Of a stretch of 64,000 nt of DNA, positions 23,686 to 32,235 are shown one piece after another; position 1 is the stretch's first letter; every line of letters starts with the position of its first letter. Source of the DNA: Paraburkholderia guartelaensis (GTDB taxonomy: Bacteria > Pseudomonadota > Gammaproteobacteria > Burkholderiales > Burkholderiaceae); the NCBI RefSeq assembly GCF_004353905.1, contig NZ_SMOD01000025.1, positions 62,001 to 126,000 on the forward strand. Reading direction: 5' to 3'. The notes under the pieces are model-generated. The model searched no databases, was not told where the DNA came from, and saw nothing but the letters and a program-made list of their open reading frames with translations. The position numbers and the translations under genes were made by a program.

Positions 23686-25092
23686 ATGGGCAGACTGATA
23701 GTCGTCTCGAACCGCGTGGCGACGCCGACGGAGACCAAGGGCTCGGCAGGCGGGCTCGCGGTCGGTGTATTCGGCGCGCTGAAGGACGCGGGCGGCGTGT
23801 GGTTCGGCTGGAGCGGCGATGTGGTGAGCGAGACGGTGGCGAACGCGGGGCCGACGCTCGTCGAAGAAGGCCACGTTACCTTTGCGACCGTCGGCCTCAC
23901 GCGCAAGGACTACGATCAGTACTACCGCGGATTCTCGAACGCCACGCTCTGGCCGGTCTTCCACTACCGCAACGACCTCGCGCGCTACGAGCGCGACGAA
24001 TATGCTGGCTACCGCCGCGTGAACGCGTGGCTCGCGCACAAGCTCATGAAGCTGATCCACCCGGACGACAACATCTGGGTGCACGACTACCACCTGATTC
24101 CGTTCGCCGAGGCGCTGCGCTCGGAAGGCGTGCGCAACCGCATCGGCTTCTTCCTGCATATTCCGTTTCCTTCGCCGCAGGTGCTGCAGACCATTCCGCC
24201 GCACGACGAACTCGTCAGATCGCTGTGCTGTTACGACCTGCTAGGTTTTCAGACGCAGAACGACCAGCAGGCGTTTCACGACTACATCGCGCGCGAGGCG
24301 CACGGCAAGGTCAGCGAGCGCGCAGAGAATCCGGAGCATGGCGAGGTCGAGGCGTATGGCCGCAAGCTGCGCACGGGGGTCTATCGCATCGGCGTGTTTC
24401 CGGACGAGATCGCCGAACAGGCCGCGCGTTACGAAAGCCGCCAGCATGTGCTCGATCTCAAGCAGAGTCTGGAAGGGCGCAAGCTCATCATGAGTGTGGA
24501 CAGGCTCGACTATTCGAAGGGGCTCGTCGAGCGTTTCCATGCGTTCGAGCAGTTGCTGGAAACGTCGCCCGAATGGCGCGGCAAGGTCACGCTCGTGCAG
24601 ATCGCGCCGCCTACGCGCTCTGATGTCGCGAGCTACAAGGTGATACGCGAGGAGCTGGAGCGCGAGGCTGGGCGCATCAACGGCCGCTACTCGGGCCTCG
24701 ATTACACGCCGATCCGTTATCTGAGCCAGCAGTACGACCGCTGGAAACTGATGTCGCTCTTTCGCGAGTCGCAGATCGGCTATGTGACGCCGCTGCATGA
24801 CGGCATGAACCTCGTCGCCAAAGAGTACGTGGCCGCGCAGAATCCGGACGATCCGGGCGTGCTCGTGCTGTCGATCTTTGCGGGCGCGGCGGCCGAGCTC
24901 ACGGGCGCATTGCTCGTGAATCCTCATGATGCGACCGGCATGTCGGAAGCGCTGGAACGCGCGCTCTCGATGCCGCTCGAAGAGCGTCAGGCGCGCTACC
25001 AGACCAACATGGAGGCGCTCAGACGCAACGATCTCGGCGTGTGGCGAGACACCTTCCTGCGCGATCTCGCGGCGGTGCCTCAGCCGCGCTGA
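23686..25092 (+). CDS. otsA: Alpha,alpha-trehalose-phosphate synthase (UDP-forming)
   Basis: OtsA joins UDP-glucose and glucose-6-phosphate to trehalose-6-phosphate, an osmoprotectant precursor. The 468-residue GT20 protein starts GRLIVVSNRVATP and keeps the GSAGGLAVG phosphate-binding loop. It also has WVHDYHLIPFAEALR, FFLHIPFPSP, SVDRLDYSKGLVERF and the C-terminal TPLHDGMNLVAKEYVAAQ. A very strong aaggaggagg Shine-Dalgarno precedes ATG 23686. No otsB phosphatase gene lies next to it. The upstream MscS gene suggests an osmotic-stress unit. Confidence 0.95.
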   Translation: MGRLIVVSNRVATPTETKGSAGGLAVGVFGALKDAGGVWFGWSGDVVSETVANAGPTLVEEGHVTFATVGLTRKDYDQYYRGFSNATLWPVFHYRNDLARYERDEYAGYRRVNAWLAHKLMKLIHPDDNIWVHDYHLIPFAEALRSEGVRNRIGFFLHIPFPSPQVLQTIPPHDELVRSLCCYDLLGFQTQNDQQAFHDYIAREAHGKVSERAENPEHGEVEAYGRKLRTGVYRIGVFPDEIAEQAARYESRQHVLDLKQSLEGRKLIMSVDRLDYSKGLVERFHAFEQLLETSPEWRGKVTLVQIAPPTRSDVASYKVIREELEREAGRINGRYSGLDYTPIRYLSQQYDRWKLMSLFRESQIGYVTPLHDGMNLVAKEYVAAQNPDDPGVLVLSIFAGAAAELTGALLVNPHDATGMSEALERALSMPLEERQARYQTNMEALRRNDLGVWRDTFLRDLAAVPQPR

Positions 25093-25193
25093 GCGATACC
25101 GGGCACAGGCGATTCGCGCGCCGGCACGATTGCGTATGATGCGTGGCTGATCCACGCATCCGCCGTGCAACTGCCACGCCCCCGTGCACCTTC

Positions 25194-26360
25194 ATGCTGA
25201 CCACGCTCGCCATCGCCAACTACCGCTCGCTGCGCGAACTCATCGTGCCGCTCGGAGCGCTCAACGTCGTGACCGGTCCGAACGGTAGTGGCAAGTCGAA
25301 TCTCTATCGCGCGTTGCGCCTGCTCGCGCTTACGGCACGCGGTGGCGTGATTCCCTCGCTGGCGCGCGAGGGCGGCCTGCAATCCACGCTGTGGGCAGGC
25401 CCGGAGCGCTTCTCGCGCGCGGTCGCGGCGGGCGAATACGCGGTGCAGGGCACGTTGCGCAAGGATGCGGTGAGCCTGCGCCTTGGCTTCGCGGGCGACG
25501 CCTTCGGTTACGCGATCGATCTGGGGTTGCCGCTGCCTTCCTCGACTTCGCAGTTTTCGCTCGACCCGGTGATCAAGCGCGAATGCATCTGGAGCGGGCC
25601 GATCCTGCGCCCCTCGGCGTTGCTCGTGGACCGCCAGGGGCCGATGATCCGCATCCGCGACGCCTCGGGCGACTGGTCGACGCTCGCGCAGCCCGTGGCG
25701 AGCTTCGACAGCATGATGACGGAGTACGCCGACCCGCGCAGCGCGCCCGAAATGATTGCCGTGCGCGAACAGATTCGCTCGTGGCGTTTCTACGACCACT
25801 TCCGCACCGACGAGCACGCAAGTGCGCGCCAGGTGCAGATCGGCACGCATTCGCCGGTGCTCGCCGATGACGGCGCAAACCTCGCCGCCGCGCTGCAGAC
25901 GATCCGCGAGATCGGCGACGGTGAGGCGCTCGATACCGCCATCGGCGACGCCTTTCCCGGCGCGCGTGTCGAAATCGTGAATCACGAAGGCCGCTTCGAG
26001 GTGGCGCTGCGCCAGGAGGGGCTATTGCGGCCGCTGCGCGGCGCGGAACTCTCGGACGGGACCTTGCGCTACCTGTTGCTCGCGGCGGCGCTGCTGAGCC
26101 CGCGGCCGCCCGGCCTGCTGGTGCTCGACGAGCCCGAGACGAGCCTGCATCCGGACCTGCTGCCGTCGCTTGCGCGGCTCATCGCGCGGGCGTCGCGGCA
26201 CTCGCAGGTCATCGTCGTCTCGCACGCGGCGCGGCTCGTGGCGGCGCTGGAGCGCGAGGCCGGCAGCCAGTCGGTCGTGCTCGAACGGCGCCTCGGCGCG
26301 ACCGGGTTTGCCGATCCGGACACGCTCGACGTGCCGGCCTGGAAATGGCCCGCCAGGTAG
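25194..26360 (+). CDS. ABC-type AAA family ATPase (RecF/SMC-like)
   Basis: A 388-residue soluble ATPase resembling the AAA_21/RecF-like group. The Walker A motif GPNGSGKSNLYRAL is at about residue 28, the ABC-type signature LSDGTLRYL at about 287, Walker B LLVLDEPETSLHPDLL at about 310 and the switch His in VVSHAARLV at about 345. The segment between is short, without a long coiled coil or Toprim domain, so it is not an OLD nuclease. Function is unassigned; DNA repair or metabolic sensing has been suggested for relatives. ATG 25194 begins the conserved LTTLAIANYRSLRE strand; a GTG at 25143 would add 17 unconserved residues. It follows otsA on the same strand by about 100 bp. Confidence 0.85.
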   Translation: MLTTLAIANYRSLRELIVPLGALNVVTGPNGSGKSNLYRALRLLALTARGGVIPSLAREGGLQSTLWAGPERFSRAVAAGEYAVQGTLRKDAVSLRLGFAGDAFGYAIDLGLPLPSSTSQFSLDPVIKRECIWSGPILRPSALLVDRQGPMIRIRDASGDWSTLAQPVASFDSMMTEYADPRSAPEMIAVREQIRSWRFYDHFRTDEHASARQVQIGTHSPVLADDGANLAAALQTIREIGDGEALDTAIGDAFPGARVEIVNHEGRFEVALRQEGLLRPLRGAELSDGTLRYLLLAAALLSPRPPGLLVLDEPETSLHPDLLPSLARLIARASRHSQVIVVSHAARLVAALEREAGSQSVVLERRLGATGFADPDTLDVPAWKWPAR

Positions 26361-26622
26361 GCCCGCAGGCAAACGCAGGGGTTGTTTCGGCATGTAACAC
26401 CGTATAGAAATTGAAAGACCGGCGGCGCGCGCGCCCGGCTTGCCGAATAATGGGACAACTGCCGCGTCGCCGATGCCCGCCCGGATCCGACCCCGCATGA
26501 ATCGATGCGAATCGGTGCTAACCCGAAGGTCGCCCGGAGCGCGCGGACGCAGTGCCTGCGTGGCTTAGAATGACCAGCACCGCAAGAACGGGCAACGTGG
26601 CCCCGATTCCTGGAGACACACG

Positions 26623-27690
26623 ATGAGAATTGCGCAGATCGCCCCGCTGACCGAATCGGTCCCGCCGAAGCTCTACGGCGGCACCGAGCGCGCCGTGTCG
26701 TATATTACCGAAGCGCTGGTCGAACTCGGGCACGACGTCACGCTGTTCGCGAGCGGCGATTCGCTCACGAGCGCGAAACTCGAGCCCGTATGGCCACGCG
26801 CGCTGCGGCTCGACCCCGGCATCCGCGACCGCATCGCACCGCACATGCTCCTCATGGAAATGGTGCGCCGCCAGGCCGACCAGTTCGATGTGTTGCACTT
26901 CCATATGGACTACTACTCGTTCTCGGTGTTCAAGCGCCAGGAAACGCCGTTCGTGACGACGCTGCATGGCCGTCTCGACCTGCCGGAGCAGCAGCCCGTC
27001 TTCGATACGTTCAACACCGCGCCCGTCATCTCGATCTCGAATGCACAGCGTCAGCCGATGCCGCAGGCGCGTTGGCTGCGCACCGTCTACCACGGTCTGC
27101 CCGAGACGCTTTACACGCCGCAGCCCGTGGAGCAGCGCTACCTCGCGTTTCTCGGCCGCATTTCGCCTGAAAAGCGCGTCGACACGGCGATACGCATTGC
27201 CGGGCGCTGCGGGTTGCCCATCCGCATCGCGGCGAAGGTCGATGAAGCCGACCGCGAATATTTCGAGCGCGACATCAAGCCGCTGCTGGCGCTGCCGCAC
27301 GTCGAGTACGTGGGCGAGATCAACGACAGCCAGAAGGCCGAATTCCTCTCGGGAGCCCATGCGCTGCTGTTCCCGATCGACTGGCCGGAGCCGTTCGGCC
27401 TCGTCATGATCGAGGCGATGGCGTGCGGCACGCCCGTGATCGCGTTCAATCGCGGCGCCGTGCCGGAGGTGGTGGAAGAGGGCGTGACGGGCTTTATCGT
27501 CGAGGACGAGATCGGCGCCGTGGCGGCGGTGAACCGCATCGCGCGCGTTGCGCGTGCCGGCGTGCGGCGCCGCTTCGAGGAGCGTTTCACCTCGCACCGC
27601 ATGGCGCAGGAGTACGTGCAGGCGTATGAGGCGGTGATTCGCGCGAACAAGCGCTCGCGCTTCAAGGTGATCGATACGTCCGCGAGCTGA
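26623..27690 (+). CDS. Glycosyltransferase family 4 protein
   Basis: A 355-residue GT-B fold retaining glycosyltransferase. The N-terminal domain starts MRIAQIAPLTESVPPKLYGGTER, the usual glycine-rich acceptor-side loop. The C-terminal domain shows FLGRISPEKRVD, then LLFPIDWPEPFGLVMIEAMACGTPVIAFNRGAVPEVV, which contains the E-x7-E nucleotide-sugar motif. No membrane segment is predicted. About 260 bp without a gene separate it from the ATPase gene. Near otsA it might act in glycan or trehalose-related metabolism, but the donor and acceptor cannot be read from sequence. Confidence 0.9.
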   Translation: MRIAQIAPLTESVPPKLYGGTERAVSYITEALVELGHDVTLFASGDSLTSAKLEPVWPRALRLDPGIRDRIAPHMLLMEMVRRQADQFDVLHFHMDYYSFSVFKRQETPFVTTLHGRLDLPEQQPVFDTFNTAPVISISNAQRQPMPQARWLRTVYHGLPETLYTPQPVEQRYLAFLGRISPEKRVDTAIRIAGRCGLPIRIAAKVDEADREYFERDIKPLLALPHVEYVGEINDSQKAEFLSGAHALLFPIDWPEPFGLVMIEAMACGTPVIAFNRGAVPEVVEEGVTGFIVEDEIGAVAAVNRIARVARAGVRRRFEERFTSHRMAQEYVQAYEAVIRANKRSRFKVIDTSAS

Positions 27691-27713
27691 GCGCGCGGAC
27701 GTTCGGGGCGCGC

Positions 27714-28301
27714 TTAGAGGTCGAGCTTCGTGATCTTCGTGCCGCCGAGCGAGAGGTCGCCGATCAGCCCGCTGTTGGTGAGCACGAAGACCTGCACGGG
27801 CTTGGTGGCCGTGGTGGTGTCGATCGAGCCGTTCGCGCCGACCTTCACGAGTGCGACCGATGCGTCGCCGCCTGCCGACCAGCCGCTCGAATTGCGAAAT
27901 TTCGCGAGCGCGTCTTCCGTCATGAAGAGATAGATGACGGACTTCGACTGCACGCCGAGCGTTGCGCCGACCGAAGCCGACGACGTGCTGTAGAAGCCAA
28001 CCGTGCTGCCGCCCACGCGCAGCGCGCCGTCGCCGTGTTCGCCGCCAACGCCGATGCCCGCCTGGATCACACGCGGAAACACGAGAATGCCGCGAGCCTT
28101 GCCGACCAGCTCGCGCGAGCCTGGCACGGTTTGATAGAGGCGCGACAGGGTGGCGTCGACGTCGGAGTTGATCGAGTCGGCGCGCGAGGCATTGGTCGCG
28201 GCGCTGGGGGCCTGGCTGCCGGTGGTCGTGCAGCCCGAGAGTGCCGCGGCGCCAAGCGCGATTGCGACAGAAGCCTTCAGAAGAAAGCGAGATGCGGTCA
28301 T
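27714..28301 (-). CDS. SYLF/YSC84-domain lipoprotein
   Basis: A 195-residue lipoprotein with signal peptide and lipobox AALSGC (Cys about residue 24) followed by a SYLF (Ysc84 actin-binding-like) domain. The domain's features are ARGILVFPRVIQAGIGVGGEHGDGALRV, GFYSTSSASVGATLGVQSKSVI and a glycine-rich C-terminal barrel that binds lipids in studied homologues. It is probably anchored in the outer-membrane inner leaflet or in the inner membrane. ggagaa lies before ATG 28301. It is convergent with the glycosyltransferase gene 23 bp away. Precise function is unknown. Confidence 0.88.
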   Translation of the reverse strand: MTASRFLLKASVAIALGAAALSGCTTTGSQAPSAATNASRADSINSDVDATLSRLYQTVPGSRELVGKARGILVFPRVIQAGIGVGGEHGDGALRVGGSTVGFYSTSSASVGATLGVQSKSVIYLFMTEDALAKFRNSSGWSAGGDASVALVKVGANGSIDTTTATKPVQVFVLTNSGLIGDLSLGGTKITKLDL

Positions 28302-28429
28302 CTTGTTCTCCGTTCTTGTTACCGGGCGCCGTGATGCCACGGCGTCTAGTCGTTATACCCGAACGTCCCGATCCGCACTTTGAGGTTGCGCAGCACCAAG
28401 GTTGCGCGGTGGAGCATGCACGAAAAGCG

Positions 28430-28873
28430 CTAGCGCTCCGGCACTGGCTTGGCCGTGGGCCGCCGCAGGGCGCGCTTCACGCCGCCGATCAGCACGCCGA
28501 TCGCGAGTAGCACTGCGGCGGGCACCACCCAGTAGCCGACGAATGCGTGCCACAGGTAGCCCGCGAGCGTCACGCGCCGCACGGCGTATTCGTCGCGTGC
28601 TTCCTGCTGGCGCTGTGCGTTCGCTGCGAGGACGGCTGCGGGGCAGCCGGCTGCACGCGCGATTTCGGGCGTGCCGTGGCAGCGCAGCGGGGCGCCGGCG
28701 TCGCGCTCGGCGTCGGTGAAGGTCCAGGAGGTCAGCGCGCGCTGCAAATCCGCGCGGTTATACGCCATCTCGTCCTGAACCTCGCGCACCACGACGATCA
28801 TCACCGGCACGAGCCAGAAGGTGATGACCATCAGCCAGCGGCGAAACCAGCGGTTCTTGTGTCTCCATGCCAT
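28430..28873 (-). CDS. Hypothetical membrane protein with two TM segments
   Basis: A 147-residue protein I do not recognise. It starts with a basic stretch (MAWRHKNRWFRRW), then a transmembrane helix at about residues 14-30. A soluble loop of about 80 residues follows with two cysteines (RCHGTPE, AAGCPAA), and a second transmembrane helix lies at about 108-130 with a basic tail. The two-helix hairpin with a periplasmic loop is common among small envelope proteins. The gap to the SYLF gene is 128 bp on the same strand. No function can be assigned. Confidence 0.65.
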   Translation of the reverse strand: MAWRHKNRWFRRWLMVITFWLVPVMIVVVREVQDEMAYNRADLQRALTSWTFTDAERDAGAPLRCHGTPEIARAAGCPAAVLAANAQRQQEARDEYAVRRVTLAGYLWHAFVGYWVVPAAVLLAIGVLIGGVKRALRRPTAKPVPER

Positions 28874-29119
28874 CTGCGCCTCCGTTCGATGCCATTGGCA
28901 TCAACGTCAACGCGGCAGCCCGATGGCTAATGTGTGATTTCGCGGGGAGGGGCCGCCGCTGCAGCCATCATAGGAGAAAAACGGCGCGGCCGAATGCGGG
29001 CGACTACGCAAATCCGCGCAAACCCGCACGATTTCGCATACATCGACGATGATTCGCACAACCGAAGACGCAGGCGCACGGTGATCGAGCGACCGCTGCA
29101 ACGCACAAAACCGGCGCAT
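28874..29119. other. Gene-poor spacer
   Basis: Together with the terminator that follows, this makes about 330 bp without a gene between the two-TM protein and psiF. It should hold the promoter of the minus-strand membrane-protein gene. I see no convincing -35/-10 pair, repeat or RNA gene. Confidence 0.5.
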
Positions 29120-29150
29120 AAAAAAAGCGCCGCAGCGTTTGCTGCGGCGC
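29120..29150 (-). terminator. Intrinsic terminator of psiF
   Basis: Read on the minus strand, a perfect 10-bp stem (gcgccgcagc / gctgcggcgc) with a 4-nt loop is followed by seven T. It lies 53 bp after the psiF stop. Confidence 0.92.
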
Positions 29151-29202
29151 GCGGATCCTGCGGGTACAGGAGGGTGCAGAAGCGGACTTGAACCCGCTTC
29201 GC

Positions 29203-29523
29203 TCAGCTCTTCGTCGAGAGGCAGGTCTTCATGAATGCCTTGCGGTCGTCGCCCTTCTTGTCGCCCGCCTGGGTGTTACACGCCTTCATGCGCTCCTGCT
29301 GGGTCATGGTCGGAGCCGGGGCGCCGGCAGCCGAAAGGCATTGCTTCATGAATGCCTTGCGATCGTCGCCTTTCTTGTCGCCGGCCTGGGTGTTGCAAGC
29401 CTTCATCTTGTTCTGCTGGCTATTCGCCGCCGGCGCGGAAGCGGGTGCGGCGGTTTGTGCGAACGCAGGCGCGGCCAGCACGCCGCCCAGCACGATTGCA
29501 GCAATGACGGATTGCATCTTCAT
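29203..29523 (-). CDS. psiF: PsiF-repeat family protein
   Basis: A 106-residue exported protein with a signal peptide ending PAFAQ (about residue 23) and two PsiF repeats. Each repeat contains MKACNTQAGDKKGDD followed by RKAFMK and a Cys-Leu-Ser, so four cysteines are present in two pairs. PsiF of Escherichia coli was named as phosphate-starvation inducible; its role is unknown. The two repeats are identical over 21 residues (40-60 and 79-99), suggesting a recent internal duplication or strong constraint. It is divergent from the YciI gene with 205 bp between starts, where its promoter should lie. Confidence 0.9.
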   Translation of the reverse strand: MKMQSVIAAIVLGGVLAAPAFAQTAAPASAPAANSQQNKMKACNTQAGDKKGDDRKAFMKQCLSAAGAPAPTMTQQERMKACNTQAGDKKGDDRKAFMKTCLSTKS

Positions 29524-29728
29524 CGTTCACTCCCTTGAATTTGGTCGTTCTCAATTGACGTGCGGCCAGCCGTGAATGGCGGTGCGCTTTTGCGCGCGCC
29601 GCCATTATGGCAAAGCCGCCATTAAAACGACGCGGCAATGTGTTCGGTTGACGCGCGCGCTGCTGCACAATGTTCGCTATCGGCCGTCGACCTGGTCCGA
29701 CGCGGCCGCAACAGCACGGAGAACGCGC

Positions 29729-30025
29729 ATGCATTACCTCTTGATGTACGAACTCGCAGACGATTACCTCGAACGCCGTCCCGAACACCGCAGCGCACAT
29801 CTGAAGCTGGCATGGGCCGCCGTCGAACGCGGAGAGTTGCTGCTAGCGGGGGCGGTTGCCGAACCCGTCGACAACGCGCTGCTGCTTTTCCAGGGCGACA
29901 GCCCGGCCGCGGCCGAAGCGTTCGCGCGTGCCGATCCGTACGTACTCTCGGGGCTCGTGAAGCACTGGCGCGTGCGGCCCTGGCAAACGGTGGTGGGCGA
30001 AGCGGCGTCGAACCCGGTGCGATGA
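29729..30025 (+). CDS. YciI family protein
   Basis: A 98-residue protein of the YciI/YCII domain family, a small ferredoxin-like alpha/beta dimer. The pattern MHYLLMYELADDYLERRPEHRSAHL, GELLLAGAVAEP and the AFARADPYVLSGLVKHWRVRPW ending is typical. The His in HRSAHL and the Asp in ADPY are the conserved pair proposed as catalytic. Family members are uncharacterised enzymes or accessory proteins of dioxygenase and dehalogenase pathways. cggaga lies just before the ATG. It stands alone between psiF and a convergent phosphoribosyltransferase gene. Confidence 0.85.
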   Translation: MHYLLMYELADDYLERRPEHRSAHLKLAWAAVERGELLLAGAVAEPVDNALLLFQGDSPAAAEAFARADPYVLSGLVKHWRVRPWQTVVGEAASNPVR

Positions 30026-30060
30026 GGCGTGAGGGCAGCGGCGGCGACAACCGCTGCGGC

Positions 30061-30732
30061 TTAGCTCTGCGCTTCGCCGTTTGCCTCGTCAGCCGCCGCC
30101 TGCGCTAGCAGGTCGCGCACGGTGTCGTCGCTGACCTGATCGAAGTCGAGATAGAACTGGCCGACGCTGTAGAACGCCTCGGGCGTACGCGCACAAACGA
30201 ATTCGTCCACGGTTCCGCCGAGCCGGTCTTGCGAGCCCGCGGGTGCGACCGGCAGCGCCGCGACGATGCGCGCGGGGCCGAGCGTGGCGAGCGCGAGCGC
30301 CGCTGCCTTGAGCGACGCGCCCGTGGCCATGCCGTCGTCGACGACGACCGCCACACGGCCCGCCACCGCAAGCGGGGCGCGCTCGCCGCGATAACGCGCC
30401 TCGCGCCGGCCAAGTTCGATGCGCGCGAGCGCCATGGCACTCTGCAACTGGGCCTCGCTCACGCCGGCGCTGCGCACGAGCGCGCTGTCCACGTACTGCG
30501 CGCCGTTCGACGACAGCGCGCCCATGGCGAGTTCCGGCTGCCAGGGCAAGCCGAGCTTGCAGACCGGCAAGACATCGAGCGGCACCTGCAGCGCCTTCGC
30601 GACTTCATAGCCTACCGGCACGCCGCCGCGCGGGAGCGCGAGCACGATGACGTCGCGTCTGCCTGCGTAGGCCGAGAGCGGACCGGCGAGCGAACGGCCC
30701 GCTTCGCGGCGATCGGTAAAGGGGCGTTCCAT
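30061..30732 (-). CDS. Phosphoribosyltransferase family protein
   Basis: A 223-residue type I phosphoribosyltransferase-fold protein. The PRPP-binding motif is clear as VAVVVDDGMATGASLKAAAL (about residues 118-137), with the pyrophosphate loop ALPRGGVPVGYEVAK near residue 32. It matches the group found as stand-alone proteins or fused to dienelactone hydrolase in stress-related gene sets, whose substrate is unknown. gggagga precedes ATG 30732. It ends 36 bp after the convergent YciI gene. Salvage of a nucleobase or a regulatory PRPP-sensing function are both possible. Confidence 0.85.
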   Translation of the reverse strand: MERPFTDRREAGRSLAGPLSAYAGRRDVIVLALPRGGVPVGYEVAKALQVPLDVLPVCKLGLPWQPELAMGALSSNGAQYVDSALVRSAGVSEAQLQSAMALARIELGRREARYRGERAPLAVAGRVAVVVDDGMATGASLKAAALALATLGPARIVAALPVAPAGSQDRLGGTVDEFVCARTPEAFYSVGQFYLDFDQVSDDTVRDLLAQAAADEANGEAQS

Positions 30733-31002
30733 GAGGAGATCCTCCCATCTCGTTGCCGGCAAATTGCCGCGCAACGATGCGTTTAGTTTGCCACTCGCGG
30801 CCACACGCTGCTGGTAAAAGAGGCACCCGCAGGCAGCCACAAAGCGCTACCAGGCGGCACGAGACGTGAGCGCGGCACGCATGCCACTGCCCGCGCGATC
30901 CAATGCGGCGCGCCGCTCATTTGCATACGCGGATTTCTCGTTTGGCGCGGACCTGTTGCCTCGGTACGATGAAGTCGATCCCGCCACCGACGAGGTCTCG
31001 CC

Positions 31003-31224
31003 ATGTCCGAATCCGCCTCATTCAATCCGCGCGTCGTCGAACCTGTCGTGCCCGATGCGCCCGACGGCCTCGGGCTCGCCGTCGAGCTGTGGCTCGCGCG
31101 CCCGGTCGACGGCATCGCGGGCCGGGCGCTGCGCATTCATCTGCGCCACGGCGCGCGCATGGAGCAGGCCGAAACGCTGCGCGATCTGCTCCATGCCGTC
31201 GGCACCGCTATCGTGGTGTCCTGA
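31003..31224 (+). CDS. Small hypothetical protein
   Basis: A 73-residue ORF I do not recognise. The C-terminal half (IHLRHGARMEQAETLRDLLHAVGTAIVV) could fold as a helix between two strands. The N-terminus is Pro/Val-rich. A gagg-containing stretch lies before the ATG, and the codon third positions are GC-rich like neighbouring genes. It ends 15 bp before the convergent LysR gene. No signal peptide or membrane segment is seen. Confidence 0.5.
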   Translation: MSESASFNPRVVEPVVPDAPDGLGLAVELWLARPVDGIAGRALRIHLRHGARMEQAETLRDLLHAVGTAIVVS

Positions 31225-31239
31225 CGGCCGCCGCGCCGC

Positions 31240-32097
31240 TCAATCGAGCGGGGTGGCAAAGAGCGCGTCGAGCAGATTCGACGAGGACGTGTCGGCAAGG
31301 CGCGTGAGCGATTCGACCATGCGCACCTGGCAGTCCACGAGCGGCAGCATACGAATGCGCCGCGACTCGCCGAATTCCGCATGCGCGATCACGCCCACGC
31401 CAACGCCCTGCGCAATGGCCGTTTGCAACGCCTCGCGGCCGTCCACATAGAGCACGGGCTGGACCTGCAGTCCTTTACGCACGAGTTCGGCTTCGAGCAA
31501 TTGCTGAGTCACCGAATGCGTTTCGCGAAACACCATCGGCTCGCGCACGAGTTCCTCGTACGTCATGCGGCGCTTTTTCGCGGCGGGGCTCTCCGCGGGT
31601 ACCACCGCGACTAGCGGTTCCTCGCGCAGCACGCGCGCCTGCAGCCGGCTGTGCACCTGGCGCGCGGCCGTGATCGCGGCGTCGGCCTCGCTCGCGAGGA
31701 CGCGGCGCATGCATTCGGTCGCGTTCGCGATCGAGAGCTTGATCACCACGCCGGGATAACGACGCCTGAACGCGCCGATCAGTTTGATGGCGAGGTCGGG
31801 CGCGTCGGCGGCGAGGGCGAGTTCGCCCGATTCGAGCGCCCCCGCCGCTTCGAGCAGCCGCCGTGCGTCGCGTTCGCACCCCACCATCTGGCGCGTCACC
31901 GCGAAGAGCCGCCGCCCGAGTTCCGTGAGTTCCACGCCGCGCGGCCCGCGCTCGAAGAGTTTGACCCCGAAATCCTGTTCGAGCCGCCGCACATGGTCGG
32001 ACACGGCCGGCTGCGTGAGTGAGAGCGCCTGCGCGGCGCGTGAGAACCCGCCGTGTTCGGCGACCGCGTGAAAAGCCCGCAATTGCGCGTATTGCAT
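31240..32097 (-). CDS. LysR-family regulator, probably of 2-aminoethylphosphonate use
   Basis: A 285-residue LysR-type transcriptional regulator. The N-terminal winged helix-turn-helix reads LRAFHAVAEHGGFSRAAQALSLTQPAVSDHVRRLEQDFGVKLFER, and a periplasmic-binding-like effector domain follows from about residue 90. It is transcribed divergently from phnW-phnX with 138 bp between start codons, and a perfect LysR box lies in that space, so it almost certainly controls those genes and itself. The likely inducer is 2-aminoethylphosphonate or phosphonoacetaldehyde. Those regulatory statements are inference from position. Confidence 0.9.
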   Translation of the reverse strand: MQYAQLRAFHAVAEHGGFSRAAQALSLTQPAVSDHVRRLEQDFGVKLFERGPRGVELTELGRRLFAVTRQMVGCERDARRLLEAAGALESGELALAADAPDLAIKLIGAFRRRYPGVVIKLSIANATECMRRVLASEADAAITAARQVHSRLQARVLREEPLVAVVPAESPAAKKRRMTYEELVREPMVFRETHSVTQQLLEAELVRKGLQVQPVLYVDGREALQTAIAQGVGVGVIAHAEFGESRRIRMLPLVDCQVRMVESLTRLADTSSSNLLDALFATPLD

Positions 32098-32133
32098 GTC
32101 GAAGCGCTCCAGCGACAGGGGATAGAACAGGGG

Positions 32134-32148
32134 ATAAGTTCAACTTAT
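32134..32148. promoter_or_regulatory. LysR-type operator (perfect T-N11-A palindrome)
   Basis: ATAAGTT-C-AACTTAT is a perfect 7+1+7 palindrome that fits the LTTR consensus T-N11-A and the ATA...TAT pattern. It is 37 bp from the LysR start codon and about 90 bp from the phnW start, the usual place of the high-affinity recognition site. Confidence 0.75.
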
Positions 32149-32168
32149 ATCGACATCGATTATATCGA
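32145..32168. repeat. TTATATCGA direct repeat in phnW promoter
   Basis: Two copies of the 9-mer TTATATCGA (32145-32153 and 32160-32168) are spaced 15 bp apart. The first overlaps the LysR palindrome by 4 bp. ATCGAT palindromes flank the second. This is the likely activation-site and -10 region, and it forms an AT-rich patch in GC-rich DNA. Confidence 0.55.
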
Positions 32169-32235
32169 TTTTACCGATGGAGAGCGCTGCGCTAACGTGT
32201 CGGGGTTGACTGAACCGACGCCCACTGGAGCCAGC

